From the NCBI GenBank assembly GCA_026931725.1, contig JAIXLE010000257.1, positions 1 to 64,000 on the forward strand: a stretch of DNA of 64,000 nt. Reading direction: 5' to 3'. The translations under genes were made by a program, and so were the position numbers. The notes below the pieces were generated by a model. The model was not told the origin of the DNA and ran no database searches. It saw only the letters and a program-made list of their open reading frames with translations. This document shows positions 26,034 to 34,937 of this stretch, piece after piece. Numbering within the stretch: position 1 is the stretch's first letter; each line of letters starts with the position of its first letter. Origin of the DNA: Bacteroidales bacterium (GTDB lineage Bacteria; Planctomycetota; Planctomycetia; Gemmatales; Gemmataceae).

Positions 26034-26163
26034 TACACAAACCCGATGTGGGTGTCTCAAGATCTCCGTTTGTCGGACAACCGGGGACTGTCGTCCCCGG
26101 TTGTGTTCCTCTCCGGTTCCGTTCCTCCTTCTCAAAATTGGACAGCCTCACTGGGTGCGTGTA
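26034..26163 (+). mobile_element. MITE-like repeat, copy C (one hairpin)
   Basis: 130 bp, same orientation as copy A. The ends TACACAAACCCGATGTGGGT and (other strand) TACACGCACCCAGTGAGG form imperfect inverted repeats. It has a single AACCGGGGAC-TGTC-GTCCCCGGTT hairpin and is flanked by direct TCA at 26031-26033 and 26164-26166. The right arm is longer than in copy A and matches copy B. Confidence 0.8.
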
Positions 26164-26262
26164 TCAGATGCGAACGGGCGATTGTCCAGGCCGAACGGGA
26201 AGGACATCCCAAAATCCACGTCCGCCGGAAAATGCTCGTCCTCTGGTTGCTGCACTGTGGAC

Positions 26263-26764
26263 TCACTCGGGCTTGGCGATGCCCGTCTCGAACGGCTTGC
26301 GGGCGCAGATGGCCCATAGCTCTCGTTCCTTCTCGGTGTACTTCTTGAGTTTCTTCGTGAGGCTGCCGATGCGTGAACGTACTCCTCGCTTCCAAAACGC
26401 ACGGGTGCTTGGCTGGCTCTTGGAATCGGAAACAGCACCATTGGCACTCCCTAGTGCGACCACTCGTGTATCAGAGTGCTGACCTGCGGGTGCTGCGACC
26501 GCATCAACCCGTTTTCCATTTTTTCGTTTCCCTTCTTGGGCTGTCGCGGTCGGAATGTCGTGCCGACTACCTTCTTCATGCCGTCCTCCGCGCCCCAGAT
26601 CATGTAACCGAAGTCCCGCCCGTAGAGCGCCGCCAAGCCCGCAACGCAGAAATTCGCTCGGGAATCATTTCGGGGTTGTTGTTGTGCTTCCACTCCACCC
26701 ACTCCGTTTCGGCGGGCAGCGAGAACCGTTCGACCAGCAGAGCGGAGAGTTGTATCGGGTTCAT
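26263..26764 (-). pseudogene. Broken AlbA_2 (Schlafen-like) domain gene
   Basis: The reading starts at an ATG at 26764 with MNPIQLSALLVERFSLPAE and TEWVEWKHNNNPEMIPERISAL, the usual N-terminus of AlbA_2 DNA/RNA-binding proteins. Near 26640 it shifts frame to LAALYGRDFGYMIWGAEDG and VVGTTFRPRQPKKGNE. It meets an in-frame TAG at 26451-26453, resumes as GVPMVLFPIPRASQAPVRFGSEEYV, then shifts again near 26375 to IGSLTKKLKKYTEKERELW. Three lesions and a missing C-terminal half make it a pseudogene. MITE copy C lies just beyond its 3' end. Confidence 0.82.
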
Positions 26765-26937
26765 GCTGCGGCCCCCAGCGCAGCGCTTTGGCGGGCCAGA
26801 TGCCAACAAAAACGGACCAGCCCTCGGTGTCCGAAGGGTGGTCCGTGGGTGCTACGATGTCGAGTTGGCGATGCACCGTAAATGCGCCGCGTTCCGGGAA
26901 ATGCGCCCGATTTCGGGCATTTTCGGGAACTTTCCGA

Positions 26938-26980
26938 TTTCCGCAAGTCATTGAACAGCAGCGACTTGCGGAAATTTTTG
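26938..26980. terminator. Hairpin after nuoD
   Basis: A perfect 12-bp stem, TTTCCGCAAGTC / GACTTGCGGAAA, with a 13-nt loop lies 6 bp past the nuoD stop. The T run (TTTTT) lies on the plus-strand side, so it would terminate best in the plus direction, but the stem could also protect the nuoD mRNA end. Confidence 0.65.
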
Positions 26981-28276
26981 TCATCTGTCTATCTCACCCA
27001 TGACGATGTCCAGGCTGCCGAGGATGGCGAGGACATCGGCGAGCAGGGAACCGCGGGCTAACTCGTCGAAGGCGCTGAGGTTGCAGAAACAACTGGATCG
27101 CGCCCGGACACGCAACGGAACCGGATCCTTGGCCGGACGACCCACGACGTGAAAACCCATCTGGCCGCGTGGGCACTCAGTTTCCACATAGCTCTCCCCT
27201 GCGGGCAGGTGCCGGGGCGGCTCCACGCGGTGCGAGAAACGCTGTCGTGCGGCCTCGGTGAGACGGGCATCGGATTGCTTCGCTTCCTCGGGTGTTTGCG
27301 TGGCTTTGGCTGCCTCCGCTTCCGATTGCAGATGCAACCATTCCGCCTGGAGCTGTTCGTAACGATCCAGTGCCTGTTCGATTATGCGGAGACTTTCGGG
27401 AATTTCCCACATCCGCACGGCAAAACGATACCAACAATCACCGACAACGGCCTCACGCGGTGCCCAGTCGTATGGCGGAGTCGGGATGTCGAACTGGTAT
27501 TGGTCATAGTCACAGTAAGGTTCCGTTTTTCGCAAATCCCAGTCCGGGTCGCCCCGTTTGCGATTCAGCGAAGCCCGGAGTACTGGCCCGGTGCAGCCGT
27601 AGCTCAAGGCCATCTCTTTCGATAACACGCCAATGCCCGCTGTTCTTTTCACAAATATCTGATTGTTGGTCAGCAGGGCGTGATATTCGGGAATCCGGGG
27701 TTGGAAGTAATCCAGAAATTGTCGACATCGGTTGATCCAACCCGGCGGCAAATCATCATGCACGCCGCCGATCGTGACGTAACAGTAAGTCAGTCTCGCG
27801 CCGCAGACATCCTCGAAGAGATCAAGAATCTGCTCTCGTTCCCGGAACGCATACAGGAAGGGACTGAAGGAACCGAGGTCAAGCCCGTATGCTCCCATGC
27901 CCACCAAGTGCGACGCGATCCGGTTGAGTTCCGCGACAATCACCCGGATGATGCGGGCTTTTTCGGGTACGATGATACCGCACAGTTTTTCCACGGCCAG
28001 CGAATAGCCGAGGTTCATATTCATGGCCGCGAGATAGTCCATCCGATCCGTGTAAGGGATGAACTGGATCGTGGTTACATTCTCGCCGACCTTCTCGGCA
28101 CAGCGGTGCAGGTAACCCAGATCGGTTTGCGAGTCGCGGATGATCTCGCCATCCGCCCGTAGCAGCAAGTGCAGCACGCCGTGCGTACTCGGGTGTTGCG
28201 GGCCGACGTTCAGGAGCATTTCATCGGTGCGAACGTCGAATTCGATAACAGTCGGTTCCGGTAGATCGGGCGGCAT
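26981..28276 (-). CDS. nuoD: NADH-quinone oxidoreductase subunit D
   Basis: 431 aa from the ATG at 28276 (a TTG 16 codons upstream is less likely). NuoD is the 49-kDa-type subunit of respiratory complex I and shapes the quinone-binding site on the peripheral arm. Conserved segments are present: NVGPQHPSTHGVLHLLL near 25, DLGYLHRCAEKVGEN near 52, PYTDRMDYLAAM near 75, RVIVAELNRIASHLVG and the C-terminal LADVLAILGSLDIVMGEIDR. An extra charged segment (SEAEAAKATQTPEEAKQSD) is inserted near residue 325. No other nuo gene is next to it. Confidence 0.95.
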   Translation of the reverse strand: MPPDLPEPTVIEFDVRTDEMLLNVGPQHPSTHGVLHLLLRADGEIIRDSQTDLGYLHRCAEKVGENVTTIQFIPYTDRMDYLAAMNMNLGYSLAVEKLCGIIVPEKARIIRVIVAELNRIASHLVGMGAYGLDLGSFSPFLYAFREREQILDLFEDVCGARLTYCYVTIGGVHDDLPPGWINRCRQFLDYFQPRIPEYHALLTNNQIFVKRTAGIGVLSKEMALSYGCTGPVLRASLNRKRGDPDWDLRKTEPYCDYDQYQFDIPTPPYDWAPREAVVGDCWYRFAVRMWEIPESLRIIEQALDRYEQLQAEWLHLQSEAEAAKATQTPEEAKQSDARLTEAARQRFSHRVEPPRHLPAGESYVETECPRGQMGFHVVGRPAKDPVPLRVRARSSCFCNLSAFDELARGSLLADVLAILGSLDIVMGEIDR

Positions 28277-28408
28277 AAGCAGACCAGGGTGGAAGACGCA
28301 GGCGGTTTCCGCAGCGATCCCCAATGATTCGCGGTGATGGGTGTATTCTAGGAACTCGTGCGGTATACTGCCGAAAAACCATCATTTCTCTGACTGGGAA
28401 CAATTGCG

Positions 28409-29104
28409 ATGCTCGCCTCACACGCTGCCTGTTGGATTGCGGCCCTGGCTTTGGCACAGCCCGCTCCTACTCCCACTCCCACGGACCCTTTCGCGCGCTG
28501 GGAAAAAGAAATTCATCGTGTCGAAGCCTTGCAGAAGGAACAGACGATCCGGCCGGGGGGCGTGGTATTCGCGGGAAGTTCCAGCATTCGACTTTGGAAA
28601 CTCACCGATTCTTTCCCGAATCTCGGTGCGGTCAACAGTGGATTCGGTGGTTCACAAATCCGGGATTGCACACACTTCGCGCACCGCATCATCATCCCTT
28701 GCCGGCCCGCAACCATCGTGTTTTACGCTGGGGATAACGACGTGGCCGCGAAACGGACCCCCGAACAGGTGCGGGATGATTTTCAGAAATTCGTGGCAGT
28801 CATCCACAAAGAACTCCCCAAGTGCCGCATTCTGTACATCGCCATTAAACCCAGTCTGAAACGGATTCAACAACGAGAAACGCAAGATCAGGCGAACGCG
28901 CTAGTCAAAAAAATCTGTGAGGCGAATCCCTCTTTGCACTATGTCGATGTCGTGACTCCCATGCTCGGCCAGGATGGGAAACCGCGGGCGGAACTGTTCG
29001 CCAAAGATGGTTTGCACATGTCCGCAAAAGGATATGCGGTCTGGGCGGAGTTGTTGATGCCACTGTTGACCCATTCCCCATCGCAGCCTAGCAAGGGGAA
29101 ATAA
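28409..29104 (+). CDS. Secreted SGNH/GDSL-type hydrolase
   Basis: 231 aa. Residues 1-17 are a signal-peptide-like hydrophobic segment followed by a Pro/Thr-rich spacer. The SGNH blocks can be followed: block I VVFAGSSSIRLW (catalytic Ser), block II NSGFGGSQI (Gly), block III FYAGDNDV (Asn) and block V DGLHMSAKGY (Asp-x-x-His). It therefore probably deacylates or de-esterifies an extracellular substrate, possibly a carbohydrate ester. It lies 86 bp upstream of the PBP4-type gene and may be co-transcribed with it. Confidence 0.85.
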   Translation: MLASHAACWIAALALAQPAPTPTPTDPFARWEKEIHRVEALQKEQTIRPGGVVFAGSSSIRLWKLTDSFPNLGAVNSGFGGSQIRDCTHFAHRIIIPCRPATIVFYAGDNDVAAKRTPEQVRDDFQKFVAVIHKELPKCRILYIAIKPSLKRIQQRETQDQANALVKKICEANPSLHYVDVVTPMLGQDGKPRAELFAKDGLHMSAKGYAVWAELLMPLLTHSPSQPSKGK

Positions 29105-29190
29105 CTTGGGACGCGGTGTCATGAGCGATGACCAGCAGGCGACACCGCGGGCCACTCGGGTGATCATTCTACAGCAGAGGGGGGGAATCC

Positions 29191-30771
29191 GTGAGCAGTC
29201 GCGGTGTGATGGGGTGGCTGGCAGCACTGATGATCGGCGTACTCCCGTGTTCGGCGGCCAATCCACTCGGAGCGGCCATCGCAGACATCATTGACGGAAA
29301 GGATTACCACGCCGCACAATGGGGGATTCTGGTTGCCGATGCGAAGACGGGGGAAACGATTTGGGCACGCCATGCCGATAAGCTCATTGCCCCCGCTTCC
29401 GTGACAAAACTCTATTCCAGTGCTGCCATTCTGGCGGCGCTCGGTGCGGATTATCGCTTTCAAACTCCTTTATATCGCACTGGCGGCCTGCGCTCCGATG
29501 GTACGCTCATCGGCAACCTCGTGATCGTGGCCAGTGGTGATCCCACGTTCGGTGGTCGCACCCTCCCCAACGGCCGATTGGCCTTTCAAAATCAAGATCA
29601 CACCTACGCCAATGCGGGATTGTTCACGACTCCGCTCACTCAGACGAACCCCGTGGCGGCTTTGGACCATTTTGCCAAACTCGTGCGGCGAGCAGGCATC
29701 ACAGCGGTTCAGGGCGACATCCTTATTGATGCCAGCCTATTCGAGCCGACACACTCCACGGGAAGTGGCCCGGATTTGGTTACGCCGATGATGGTGAATG
29801 ACAATGTTGTGGATCTGATCGTCAGCCCAGGGCCGCATCCGGGTGCCCCCGCGATTGTGCGAACACGCCCGGAAACGGCCTATCTCCAGCTAGACACGGA
29901 TATTACGACGGGAGAAAAAGTATCCTCGACTCTGTTGACACTCCGCACCCTGGGCGGGAACCGCGCCACCGTCCGTGGTCAGATTCCGCTGGGAAGTCAA
30001 CCCCTTGTGCGCATTGTTCCCGTGGAAGATCCGATATTCTTTGCACGGGCGCTGTTTATCGAATCGCTCCGGCGGCACGGCGTGCGTGTCTCCGCGTCCC
30101 TGATGGGGCCAGTGCGAGCCCAGTTGCCACGCTCCGATGATTATGGAGGCTTGCCGCTTTTGGGTGTCTATACTTCGCCGCCACTTTCGGAATTATTGAA
30201 AGTGACACTCAAAGTGAGCCACAATTTGTATGCGAGTGCGTTTCCCTGCCTGATCGCGGCCCATGCCGGGAAACGCACCGCCGAGGAAGGTCTACGCCTC
30301 CAGGCGAACCTTCTCGAAGACCTGGGTGTCTCCGTGAAAACGATCTCTTTCGGCGGGGGAGCCGGGGGAGCGGCGGCCGACTTCGTGACTCCTCACTCGG
30401 TAATCCAGCTCTTGCGTGGTATGGCATCCCGCCCGGATTGGCCCATCTACCGAGACGCGCTGCCGGTGATGGGAGTCGATGGCACATTATCCGAAGTGCT
30501 GCCGCCCCATAGCCCCGCCCAAGGAAAGATTCACGCGAAGACGGGGACTTTAATTACCTGGAATCAACTCAACGATCGCGGCTTGTTACGCAGCAAGGCG
30601 CTCGCGGGCACGATGACCACCGCATCGGGGCGTGATGTGCATTTTGCCCTGTTCGTCAATGGGGTGACTTTGCCGGTCGACGTGGACTCGAGCCGCGAAG
30701 GAAAAGTCCTCGCGCAGTTGGCGGAATTGATCTACCACCAGACACCGGCCGGAGAGCTGGCCCGCCCTTGA
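29191..30771 (+). CDS. dacB: D-Ala-D-Ala carboxypeptidase/endopeptidase (PBP4 family)
   Basis: 526 aa from a GTG start with GAGGGGGGGAA upstream. The signal peptide is residues 1-22. Penicillin-binding motifs are complete: SxxK at Ser70-Lys73 (APASVTKLYSS), SxN in KVSHNLYAS and KTG in HAKTGTL. The large insert between SxxK and SxN, including GNLVIVASGDPTFGG, marks the class C PBP4/DacB type. It trims or cuts peptidoglycan cross-links in the periplasm. This is of note because planctomycetes have atypical cell walls; the intact motifs argue that peptidoglycan is remodelled here. Confidence 0.92.
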   Translation: MSSRGVMGWLAALMIGVLPCSAANPLGAAIADIIDGKDYHAAQWGILVADAKTGETIWARHADKLIAPASVTKLYSSAAILAALGADYRFQTPLYRTGGLRSDGTLIGNLVIVASGDPTFGGRTLPNGRLAFQNQDHTYANAGLFTTPLTQTNPVAALDHFAKLVRRAGITAVQGDILIDASLFEPTHSTGSGPDLVTPMMVNDNVVDLIVSPGPHPGAPAIVRTRPETAYLQLDTDITTGEKVSSTLLTLRTLGGNRATVRGQIPLGSQPLVRIVPVEDPIFFARALFIESLRRHGVRVSASLMGPVRAQLPRSDDYGGLPLLGVYTSPPLSELLKVTLKVSHNLYASAFPCLIAAHAGKRTAEEGLRLQANLLEDLGVSVKTISFGGGAGGAAADFVTPHSVIQLLRGMASRPDWPIYRDALPVMGVDGTLSEVLPPHSPAQGKIHAKTGTLITWNQLNDRGLLRSKALAGTMTTASGRDVHFALFVNGVTLPVDVDSSREGKVLAQLAELIYHQTPAGELARP

Positions 30772-30945
30772 GGATGGTATAAGCGGCATCATCGCTGCCG
30801 CTGTTTACCCAATGCCCCGAAACGGCAAAGGAAACGAGAACTTTTCTTGTGTTGGTGGTGCCACACTTTACAATTGACTTTGTAGCGTGCGACCAAATGT
30901 CTCTTGCTGCGCCCATAGTCCCTTGATCCCGGCGCGAGGCTGCAC

Positions 30946-32631
30946 ATGGCTCAGACATACACCCTGGAAGAAGCTGCCCAGCGGCTCGGTTTGACACAGG
31001 AAGACTTCAAGCGACGGATCAAGGACGAATGGAAATCCGTGCGCTCGTTCCGTGATGGTCCCACATTGCGATTTCGTTCCACCGACATCGACGAACTGGC
31101 CCGTATGCTCGGTGAGGCAAGCGATCCGGGTCTACAGTTAGGGGCCGTGGATGCGGGAAGCGACTTGGAAGCATCGGATGCTTCCGATCATTTCTCTTTC
31201 ACCGATGATGATCTTGCCCCTGCCGCTAGCCCGGCACGCTCTCATCCGTCACAGCCATCGGCATCGCCGAATGCCAATGCCGATGTTCCGCTCTTGCTCG
31301 ATTCCGATGAGGATTTCGCCTTCGATTTCAATGACCCGCCTCCTTCATCCGTGCGTGTCGAGCAAACCGGCAGCGATAGTAACGTCAAAGTCGATCCTCC
31401 CACGGGTTCTGGGCGGCACCGCTCCCCCAAGTCCGGCGCGGGGCTGCACCCTACCGATGAAATTCAGCTGGATTTGAGCGGGCCACCGTCCGCGGTCATT
31501 CGGCCATCGGGGGCATCCCCCAAAAGTGGAGGCGGTGGAACCCTGGGCAATCTGTCCGGGCCGAAATCACAAAAGATGCCGAGCCCGCTTTCCGGCAAAA
31601 TTCCCGGCCCAACACCCGGAGCCGTCAATTCAGAAGATGGCAGCAGTGAATTTGAACTGAGCCTGGATGGTGATAGTGATTCCTTTGAATTGAAACTGAG
31701 TTCGGAAAGTGATGAAGTCGACATCGGGCTGGATCTCTCACCGCCGCCGGGTGCGGATCGTGGCGGCTTGAGCGGCATCAACCTGGGTCGACCCGCCGAT
31801 AGCGGAATCTCGCTCGAACGCCCCTCGGGAATGCTCGGGAAACCCAGTCCACCGGCATCCCGCTCGGACGAGGAAGACTTGGATTTTGATTTGAGCATGG
31901 ACAGTGGTGAAGAGGACATCAGCGGTCCCAAGACATCCCACCGCATCGCGAGCCCCGGCAGTGGGGATGTCCGTTCGAGCAACCTGAATGCCGATAGTGA
32001 ATTCGAGTTGACATTGGATGACAACTCTGGCGTGGTCGATGCCCTGAGTGAAGACCTGATGGGGCCACGCACAACCAGTGGCGATGCCAGCCAGGGCGAC
32101 ATCTTTGAAACGGATTTCGAGATTCCCACTCTGGAAGATGAGTCCGAATCGGAAGTTGTCACCGTCGATGAGGAAACACCACTGGCCGAGGGTGACGGTT
32201 CGGATTATGATTTTGCCATCAGCGATGACGATGCACCCGTGTATGACGAGAGTGCTAGTGAAGTCGTCGCGGTTGATGATGAGATGGAATTGGTCGAGGA
32301 AGATGGGGTCGTCGTCGATGAAGACGCGATTGGGTACGATGACCTGGATAGTGGGTTTTCTGCCAGCCAGGCGTTGCGTGGGGTTTCGCCGGAAGACGAT
32401 GACATCGTTGTCGAATCGGATGGCCCGGTTCGGACTGTAGAAGCCCCGCCAGCTCCGTGGGGGCCATTGCCAGCCCTCGTGTTGCTTCCCTGCCTGCTGC
32501 TCGTCTTCATTGGTTCCCTGATGAGTTTTGAGCTGCTCCGCAGCATGTGGGGTTATCATCAACCTTCACCGCCCGGCAATGTGATTGTGCGGGGCATGGC
32601 CGATGCGATGGGTTTTCAAACGAAGGATTGA
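30946..32631 (+). CDS. HTH-acidic-TM protein of planctomycete type
   Basis: 561 aa, ATG with GCGAGG upstream. Residues about 3-62 form a MerR-like/HTH_17 domain (TYTLEEAAQRLGLTQEDFKRRI, RFRSTDIDELARML). Residues about 70-500 are very acidic and Ser-rich with repeated ELSLDGDSD, ELKLSSES and DFDLSMDSG units, probably disordered. Residues about 510-535 are one membrane segment (PALVLLPCLLLVFIGSLMSF), followed by a short tail. Function is unknown. The layout suggests a membrane-anchored DNA- or protein-binding factor. No partner gene is evident. Confidence 0.8.
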   Translation: MAQTYTLEEAAQRLGLTQEDFKRRIKDEWKSVRSFRDGPTLRFRSTDIDELARMLGEASDPGLQLGAVDAGSDLEASDASDHFSFTDDDLAPAASPARSHPSQPSASPNANADVPLLLDSDEDFAFDFNDPPPSSVRVEQTGSDSNVKVDPPTGSGRHRSPKSGAGLHPTDEIQLDLSGPPSAVIRPSGASPKSGGGGTLGNLSGPKSQKMPSPLSGKIPGPTPGAVNSEDGSSEFELSLDGDSDSFELKLSSESDEVDIGLDLSPPPGADRGGLSGINLGRPADSGISLERPSGMLGKPSPPASRSDEEDLDFDLSMDSGEEDISGPKTSHRIASPGSGDVRSSNLNADSEFELTLDDNSGVVDALSEDLMGPRTTSGDASQGDIFETDFEIPTLEDESESEVVTVDEETPLAEGDGSDYDFAISDDDAPVYDESASEVVAVDDEMELVEEDGVVVDEDAIGYDDLDSGFSASQALRGVSPEDDDIVVESDGPVRTVEAPPAPWGPLPALVLLPCLLLVFIGSLMSFELLRSMWGYHQPSPPGNVIVRGMADAMGFQTKD

Positions 32632-32662
32632 TCCCTGGTTCCGGCACAGGGAATCCACTCGA

Positions 32663-32697
32663 ACACGCCCTGGGTTCACGGGGCGTGTGGCGTTTTT
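32663..32697 (+). terminator. Rho-independent terminator
   Basis: An 8-bp stem (ACACGCCC / GGGCGTGT) with a 10-nt loop is followed by GGCGTTTTT. It lies 32 bp past the HTH-acidic-TM gene and just before the convergent end of arfB. Confidence 0.8.
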
Positions 32698-32707
32698 CAG
32701 TCGCTCC

Positions 32708-33130
32708 TCAGTCGCTCCCATTCGGTGAACGCCGGGAATCTTTGCGTTCGGATTGCTTCCGTTTGTCCGCCAATCGGCGCAACTGAGAAGAGTAACTCGG
32801 CTTCGTCCGCTTGCGTGGGGTGGGTGGCTTCAGACACTTCCGAATCGCCGCCACGAGCTTTTCTTCGCAATCGAGCCGATTGCGTTCCTGATCCCGATAC
32901 CGTTCGGATGTGATGAGGACATCGCCATCGTTCGTCACCCAGGCGGGGTGCGCGGTACGCAGGCGCTGCTTCGCGGGTGGGGAAATCGCGGTACTGTCCG
33001 CCATCGCCCAACGGAGGATCGCCTTGGAGGCGACTTTGTTGACGTTCTGCCCCCCAGGACCGCCCGAGCGGGCATACGACCAAGTGAGTTCCGTTTCGGG
33101 AATCACAATTGTCTCATTGATGGAAATCAT
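32708..33130 (-). CDS. arfB: Alternative ribosome-rescue factor (GGQ peptidyl-tRNA hydrolase)
   Basis: 140 aa from the ATG at 33130 (MISINETIVIPETELTW, the usual ArfB/YaeJ start). The catalytic GGQ lies at residues 26-28 in SGGPGGQNVNK. The C-terminal tail is strongly basic (RKRTKPSYSSQLRRLADKRKQSERKDSRR in pieces), as needed to enter the mRNA channel of stalled ribosomes. It releases nascent chains from ribosomes lacking a stop codon. The length is typical and it is a single gene. Confidence 0.93.
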   Translation of the reverse strand: MISINETIVIPETELTWSYARSGGPGGQNVNKVASKAILRWAMADSTAISPPAKQRLRTAHPAWVTNDGDVLITSERYRDQERNRLDCEEKLVAAIRKCLKPPTPRKRTKPSYSSQLRRLADKRKQSERKDSRRSPNGSD

Positions 33131-33281
33131 GACAAATCTCAAATGCCTATGGGAGCGTGCGGGAACGGGGAACATCGGCTTGACGGCTGGGGCGGTTGTC
33201 CTCTAGCATCTGCTCGCAAATGCGGATGGCTCAACTGACAAGACGGCCAACCGGAACCCGCAATGCCATGAGGATCGTGAC

Positions 33282-34922
33282 ATGGATGCCCTGGTAGGCG
33301 CACGCTTGGAAGTCGTAGCCCCGCCGAAAATTACCGACCCTGGTGATCGTGTTCGGCTGCTCGTTTTACTCTTTGTGACCATCGCGATCCATGCTTGGTT
33401 GATCGGTCATACCGTGGTGACGGCCAGAGACGGAATTGGGTTCGCCCGAATTGCGTTGCAAATTGAGCAACCGGGGCTGGGCCATGCCGCAGGTGAGGCT
33501 CGCCGTACGCTGGCGGATGTCTTTCGAGAAGCGCAGCACCCACCCCTCTACCCGATTACGGTCTGGCTCACGTCGATCCCCGTTCGGTATTTTGCCGAGT
33601 TGGACCTACCCAGTGAAATGCTCCTCGCCACGCAGATTGCCAGTTCAATTGCCGGTATTTTATTGATTATTCCGGTGTATTGGCTGGGTCGGACGCTGTT
33701 TAGTAAATTTGCGGGTTTCGCCGCCGCCGCGATGATCGCGTGTCTGCCGGTCTTCGCGCGGATTTCTTCGGATGGGTTGACGGAAGGGTTGTACCTGTTC
33801 CTGCTCGCCAGTGCGTTGCTCCTGGGGGTCCGGGCGATCCGCTCACCGGGAATTGGAGCCTTCCTCCTTTGTGGCTTGGTGACAGGTTTGACCTATCTGA
33901 CCCGACCTGAAGGAATGATGGTCGGCATGGCAACGGCCTTGGTCGGGTGCGGACTCGGAGCCTTCGGTCGTTGGTCCCGCACGCACACGATGGGATATTT
34001 GACTGCGCTCGTCGTGGGAATCAGCCTTGCGGCCGCACCATATATGCTTCTGATTGGCGGTCTGACCAACAAACCGACCGGCAGCGGCATGACACGCCTG
34101 GAAAACTGGCGGACTCGGTTATTAGGAGAAGTTCACACGCCTTCCACTTCTGGTCCCTTGTTTGCCGCGTGGTTTGTGCCCGGCGAGGATGGTTCCAAGG
34201 CGGTGTGGGCCGTGAAAGCTGTGCTGAGCGAAGGGATGAAATCCTTCCATTATGTCCCCGCGTTCTTGTGTATCGGCGGTATCTGGCTCATTCGCCGGCG
34301 GTTGCGTGCCGAACCGTGGCTCATTGTGCCCGTATTGTGCATGGCGATCAACTTTTGCGTGATTATGGCACTGGTGAGTTTGAAAGTGGATTCTGCTGGT
34401 CGTTCGTATGTCTCGGAACGTCACATGCTCCCAATTGCCTTGATCGGCATTATCTTCGCGGCCGGGGCGTTGGAACCGCTTGGCCGTTGGTTAGCGACGC
34501 GTACCGGAGTTTCGGCGAGCCTCTCCGCGGGATTCCTTCTGGTGGCGATTTGCATCAGTGCATTACCGAGCGTCTTGAAGCCATTGCATGATAATCGCGC
34601 GGGCCATGTCTATGCTGGACGTTGGCTGCGAGAACATGCATCCGCGGCAGATACGATTATTGACCCGTTTGAGTGGGCACAATTCTTTGCAGGTCGAACA
34701 CTGTATGATATTCCACCAGACCCGATGGCATCGTCTGTGAGTTTTGCAATCTTAGAGGGGGCGACGAACGATACCCCGAATTCCCATCTCCCCCGACATG
34801 CCGCCGCCCTGGCGGTAGCCCAGGACGGTCGATCGCAATTGGTGTACCACTGGCCGGAGCAAAACCGTTTGGAAGATGCCAAGATCCGCATCTATCGTTT
34901 GGAGCAAACGGATGTGAAATAA
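33282..34922 (+). CDS. Membrane glycosyltransferase, GT-C / GT39-like
   Basis: 546 aa with about ten hydrophobic segments, starting near residue 26 (LLVLLFVTIAIHAWLIGH). The loop after the first segment ends EAQHPPLYPITVW, the HPPL motif of PMT_2/ArnT-type polyprenyl-sugar transferases, and DG before it may hold the catalytic acid. TYLTRPEGMM is another usual feature of this planctomycete group. It would transfer a sugar from a lipid carrier on the outer face of the inner membrane; acceptor unknown. It is convergent with the PrpD-like gene. Confidence 0.78.
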   Translation: MDALVGARLEVVAPPKITDPGDRVRLLVLLFVTIAIHAWLIGHTVVTARDGIGFARIALQIEQPGLGHAAGEARRTLADVFREAQHPPLYPITVWLTSIPVRYFAELDLPSEMLLATQIASSIAGILLIIPVYWLGRTLFSKFAGFAAAAMIACLPVFARISSDGLTEGLYLFLLASALLLGVRAIRSPGIGAFLLCGLVTGLTYLTRPEGMMVGMATALVGCGLGAFGRWSRTHTMGYLTALVVGISLAAAPYMLLIGGLTNKPTGSGMTRLENWRTRLLGEVHTPSTSGPLFAAWFVPGEDGSKAVWAVKAVLSEGMKSFHYVPAFLCIGGIWLIRRRLRAEPWLIVPVLCMAINFCVIMALVSLKVDSAGRSYVSERHMLPIALIGIIFAAGALEPLGRWLATRTGVSASLSAGFLLVAICISALPSVLKPLHDNRAGHVYAGRWLREHASAADTIIDPFEWAQFFAGRTLYDIPPDPMASSVSFAILEGATNDTPNSHLPRHAAALAVAQDGRSQLVYHWPEQNRLEDAKIRIYRLEQTDVK

Positions 34923-34937
34923 ATTGGACCCTCAAGA

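Noticed and set aside
5901-26166. The MITE-like copies keep the same open frame (HKPDVGVSKS...) and differ by 39 bp, a multiple of three
   Set aside because: No start codon or ribosome site is shared, the frame comes from the inverted-repeat structure, and copy D breaks it. Non-coding is more likely.
31738-32562. A 274-codon frame antisense to the HTH-acidic-TM gene
   Set aside because: It reflects the repetitive acidic codons on the other strand and has no start signal.
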